Below the pieces are notes generated by a model, which did no database searches, was not told the DNA's origin, and was given only the letters and a program-made list of their open reading frames with translations. Positions 48,901 to 54,900 of a DNA stretch of 64,000 nucleotides are shown here, one piece after another. Position 1 is the first letter of the stretch; each line of letters begins with the position of its first letter. The position numbers were made by a program, and so were the translations under genes. The DNA comes from Planococcus citri (taxonomy: Eukaryota; Arthropoda; Insecta; Hemiptera; Pseudococcidae): contig NC_088678.1 in the NCBI RefSeq assembly GCF_950023065.1, forward strand, positions 13,878,580-13,942,579. Direction: 5' to 3'.

Positions 48901-51900
48901 GTTTAGGGTTACTAAATGTAAAGAAACGTCTTTTACCTTCTTCAAATTTTCTGGTCAAATTACGAAAATCATCAATGTCTGTCAAGAATATCTTAAGAAC
49001 CTGATTCGTTGTTTTGGTTTCAAATTTTTTTGTTGTAATTTTCTTGATTTCTAAGAGTTCTGACATAATTATAATTCACAACATCAGGGAAAATAATCAG
49101 AAGGATTCTAACCTTTGAAGTTTCTTTTGAAGTCGAAAAATTCTCTTCAGGTTCTTCGACTGCCATGGAGTTGAATTTGTTTTTCATAGAGATGTTGGGT
49201 GGAGCAACATTTGTTGGATGTTTAACAGCTTTTTTAGGCAATTGGAATTCACCATCTTTTGGAACTCGAGGTTTGGCGTTTTTCAATCCCAATTCGGCTA
49301 GTAAGGCCCTCTTGTTATCAATCGATTTCTTCAATATCAAGTGTACGGAGATGTTCACTCCACGAAGGTTCAACGATGAATGAAACTTTTAAAAAGTATA
49401 AATAAAGAACCATAACATTGATTGAAAAAATGTTGTTTGTTATTCCTAATAAATGAACAGAAATCCCCCAAAAAATTATTGATAGATTGAAAAAAAAATT
49501 TACCTATTAAAAAATAAATAGATTGCAATTTATTTTACATTAAGCTTAAGATAATTTTGAATATTTGGAGTTTAAAAAATACAAAAAATTTAATGATGAA
49601 GGGCAATGAACAAAGAACAACTTTTTTTTTTCAAGTCAAAAAATATACTTTCCTAAACTGCAAAAAACCACTTGCCTTGAAAAAAATATTGAAATTTTTT
49701 CATTTTGAAAACAATTCTCAGAAAAATTAATTGAAAAGGTTTTTAAACATGAAAAATGTTCAAACAATCAAATTTAAAACCGAAATAATTGGAAATTAAT
49801 ACCTACCTACTAGTAAAAAATTCCTCAACACGTTTAAACTTTTTTTCGAATTTTGACAAATTGAAAAAATTAAATAAATTTCTCCTTCTGAAAAGGTTTT
49901 TTTTAAATAGGTAGGTAATTCTTATGATCCAAAAAGTCTCACAACTCGTACTATTAACATCCAACTCCATTCATCTGATGTCCAGGACACCTTGTGTACT
50001 TAAATGATGAATGAACCGTTCCGTTACCATAGTTAGCATTCTCTACAACCCACCAAAGCTTACAGAAAAACTACTGATTTCCCCGAATTATGGCCACATT
50101 TTGTACACGTGAAACTTTCTCATAGTATATCTTGATGATGGCAGGCGCGCTACGAATAATATTTCTGATTTAATACAGTCAAGGTCTGCGTACGATTTTC
50201 AACCAACCACCCACGGTTTCATAATGTTAATTTTGTGTACTTAACACCTCTATCTTTCTATACTTGTACATGAGGTACTCGTACTCGGTATTGATATTAT
50301 GCGAGAATGGCGCGAATTTCAAAATACCATTTAAATATTGAACTAGTACCTAACGAACGCGACGATGGATTTTCCACGAACCACGAAGGTTGTTTTACCG
50401 TTGGCAGTGTGGCACGTGCGAAATGGATTTTTAAGTATTTGCGTAATATACAAGGTGATTTTTCTTCCACCGAATCACACACGCGGACCATATTTTATTA
50501 TGTAAATAACGAAGAATCTATACATATAGGTAGAGTAGGTAGCTAAACTAGTAGATAGATACGCGAATAAATCGAATAAAGTGTATATAAAATAATCCAT
50601 TCATTGTTTCCATCTCAACGCTCGACAAGTACACAGAAAAGGCCTTCGCGCCGAGAGGGAAAAAAATACAAACGTGTGTAACATTCAATGAAAGATAACT
50701 CATCTTTTATTATACAGACGAGATAATTTCCATTCATGAAAAGATTTCGTAATACGTAGCTCTACGTCTGGCTTCTATACTCGTGCATTTACTCGTATAT
50801 TCTATGTACCTACCTGCGAATCTTTTCTCATCTCCATTCAAACTATAACACCTTTGTGGTATTCGCTTTTCAAAGGAACCTTTTTCTAGCAAACTCGACT
50901 CTTTTAGATGATCGCACGTTTTTTTTTTCACCCTTTACCTTCGATTATCCGGCTTTTTACGCAATTTAAATCTTTTTTACCACGAATCGAATATGGTAAA
51001 GCTTCCATTTATGATGGGTACCTTAAGGTACAGTAAGTACACCTGTCACGTATACTCTCATTTTTCTTCAAATCTTATATCGGCGATGAGGGAAAATTTG
51101 AAAGCTATTTGAATAAATTTTGATATGAAATTTTCCATCACTTATGTACTTTTTTTGGAACAAATAAATTGCCGAAAGTTTTTTCAAACAGCTGAGAATT
51201 TTAAAAATTGTATGACCCATCCCCCTCCTCCTCCTCCTGCAATAAAATTGCAAAATTTAAAATATTAGGTTAGAAAAAAATTCGCTCTAAAGTTCGAGTT
51301 TTTAAAAAATTCTCGTTATCTTTCTCTAAATGAAGAATGGGAGATTTCGCAGTTTGCACTCACTCGACATTTTTGAGTAAATGCTTCCAGGAAGTAGACA
51401 AAATTTTGGGTAAAATTTTTCAATTTTTAATAATTTAAATTTAGCAGCTGTTTCCTATGAAGAAAAAAATTAAAATTTGATCGCATTAAAAATACCCCAC
51501 AAGTTCCATTTTTTTGCTCTGAAAAAATTCAAAAAAAAATCACTTTTTAATAAAAAAGTTCACCAAAAAAAATTTCCATTTTCAACAAACATTGTGAAAC
51601 TTTCTAATTCAGGCTTTTTTACCTAAATTTACCAGAAATTATACAAAGTGAAAAAAATGTTGTTTTTCAAAGAAAAAAAATTGCGAAAAAATGACTTTGT
51701 GAATTATTTCCCAAAGTTGATCATTATTTCGTTGAAATTGTCAAATTTTTGCTTTAAACTTGTGTTTTAAATCATCCAAAAGCCTTGCTTAGGTATTTAA
51801 CTTTTTCATCGGTAATTCTCAAAAAATCTATTGTTTTTAGTGAAATTGTCAAAGTCTTGCTTTTCGACAAAAATTGTTGAATAAAAAATAAAATTTCTAA

Positions 51901-54900
51901 AAATAAATAGGTAGTCGTTTTTTGACAAAAAATTCCAAAATCCTACTTTTTAAAAAAAATTGTCTAAAAGTTTTGGGTTTTTGTCAGAAATTGCCAAAAG
52001 CCATCCCATTTGTCAACATCATCAGTCTTGTTTTATTTTGGCAAAAATTTGCTTTTTTCGCCAGAAATTGCAAAAAGCCTTACTTACTTTGTAGTCAAAA
52101 ATTGTCAAGAAGTGTCAATTTTTCATCAAAAAGTTTTGAAATGGTTAAATTTTCATCATCATCATTGAACTTTGCCCCAGTGAGCTGTTCAGCCCATCTG
52201 GAAAACTGTAGAAGAATTGATAGCCGATGCATCATCAAGTTTTATCTTTGGCCTTCCTCTGCTCCTCCTGCCAGTTGGAGTGTATTCTTTGACTTCACAA
52301 GAGGACTGTTCATCAAGCGTTCTATCAACATGTTTTCGCCATTTCTTTCTGTAATCTTTTACTCGTCTAATGATTGGCTCTGCTCCTACCTCCTTCAGGA
52401 TGTCTTTGTTCCTTTTCCTATCTCGTCATATATCCTTTCTCATCGTCCCTGTTTCACTTACATACAGCAGCATTGGTCTTGCCAGCGTATTGTAGATTCT
52501 TATTCAAGTTTGGCTCTGACTTTTCTTGGAGGAATGGCTGGGTTTATCAATCCGCATACTCTCAGCAATTTAATACAAATGATAGCTCACATCTGAGATA
52601 TTTAAAGCTTTCAACTTGTTCCACTGGCAGTCCATGCAAGTCATCTTCGTTGTCAGCAAAGACCACGTGTTCATCAGCAAATACAGTGGAGTCTCAATAA
52701 CTCAAACTCCGTTAACTCGAAAACTCTAGTTACTTGAAGCAAAGTCTGTTTCCCTTCAACTCCCCATAAGACTCAATGTAAAATTCACTTCTTTACCTCA
52801 AAATAAAATCTCTGATTTAAACTATGTAATCATTACATCAAAATGAGGTAATTTGAAATTTACTGTACTGTGCAGTAACCATTACATCAATTTTGGGACT
52901 GAATTAAGAGTTTTGAAAATCATTTCTTTCAGTGTGGTAAAAAAAAAACAAACATTCATCTAATTCAAACTTTGCTAACTCAAAATATACCAAAAACGAA
53001 CCTCTATAACTCGAACTCTGATAACTCGAAAGTCAACTCCTTCTCCCTTCAGCTTCAAGCTATTGAGACTCTACTGTAGCAGGGCATTGACATGGGTGTC
53101 ATTGATGTCTAGCCCTTTTGGCGTGGTTTTCAGCCATTCTTTAATCATGTTGTGGAAGTAGATGTTGAACAGACAACATGCCATTGGGCATCCCTGTCTT
53201 ACTCCTCTTGTTATCTTCTTTGCTTCTGACATGTTTCCAGATCTTACTCTTATTACATTATCCCTGTATATTTCTTCAATTAAGCGTACTATTTGTTTGT
53301 TCATTTCGATTTTCCTCATGATTTCAAACAACTTCTTCCGTCTTACTTGATTGTACACCTTCTCCGGATCAACAAAGCACACGTGGGTTTCTAGGTTATG
53401 TTCTTGTCTCTTCTACATCAGCAGCTTTGCTGCATATACCCCATCTATGCATGATCTTCCCTTCCAAAATCCATTTTGGCATTCTAATATCATTGGCTTC
53501 GCATGGCTCTCGATTCTTCTTGCTATAGCATTTTTGCAAGTATTTTGTAAGCAGCATTTAGTAGGCTAATTCCATGATAGTTTCCTAGGTCATTTCAGTC
53601 TCCTTTTTTGAAAATGGGTATTACAATTGCAGTACAGAAGTCTTCGGGTATGGTAGCACCTGATAGTATTTTATTGTAGAAAGCTAGCTGTCTCTTTTTA
53701 ACAGTTATTGTGGGGTTCTTGAATAACCTGTACAACAATGACCATGCTAATTCTGATGTGAATGTTGACCCATCCACATCCTTCACTTTTGGATGCCACA
53801 TGTCGATGTGAATTTTAACCCTGTGTCAAGCTAATTGTTGATGTAATTGTCAACTGATGACACTGATGTTCATCTGCATTTGTGTCGACAATAGGCTCAA
53901 CACAGGGTCAAAATTCACATCAACATGGAGCATCCAAAAGTGATACCTGACGGATGTGGATGGATCGACATTCACATCAAAATTTATGTCAATCTCCTGT
54001 ATCATAAAGTTATAAAATTTGAGTTTAAAAATTTTTAATTTTTTTCCAAAAAATGATTTCCTCTGATGTGGCTATTGCTCGCGCTGAAAACAGCATCGAT
54101 TCAAAGTCCACTTCCAAAGAAGTACAGACAAAAAGTCTGTAATCAAAAAGTTGAACACAAATCCCTTATATCAAAGATGGTGCAATACTTTATCTAAGAG
54201 TACTAAACTACGTAATCCATTTTCATGTCGATGTGTCAATGTTAATGTTGATGTGAAATTCGACGTCGATAAATACATCCACAATGCCTATCAACCTCAT
54301 ATCATCTACAACTCAAAACTGTGGAAAAGTGAATAATTTCATCAAAAAAATTTGTTTTCCTCATTGAACAAGATCATATTTTTGAATGTTTACTATACTT
54401 TTAAACACTGAAATAGAAATTTTGATTCTGAAAAATTGGTCGACATAGTTGTAGATGTAAATTTTTAGCATCAAATTTTACATCTACATGTCGATCTGGC
54501 ATGTAGACCAGTGATGCATGGAAACTTACCGCGGTAACTTACCCGAGAACTTACCGGTAAGTTACCAGTAAGTTACCATGACATAAATTACCATATGTTA
54601 CCGCGGTAATTTATAAATTTTCAATAGAAATGTTGACAAGGGTAATTTTGGACGTTTGCATGAGCTCCTAGAGCTGTCTAGATACAACAAGTTACAATTT
54701 GCTCATGCTTCTGGTGAAATATGGTGTAGTTGTAATACAAAGGAATTGAAACACAATTATTTGACCACTTCAATGTGTAAATAAGTAGGTAGGTAGGTAT
54801 TACAAATCATCAAAACTTCAAAAGTTGTGTTTTTTTTTCTTTTTGAATGCTGTGTCTGTGTGGATTGAACTTGAACTTAAGAAATGATTAGAATTAGAAA

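Noticed and set aside
50307..50546. 79-codon frame with overlapping minus-strand frame
   Set aside because: No domain or splice support; chance frame in less AT-rich intron sequence.
51922..52596. 224-codon plus-strand frame
   Set aside because: It spans low-complexity repeats and the antisense of an RTE LINE, so it is a shadow frame.
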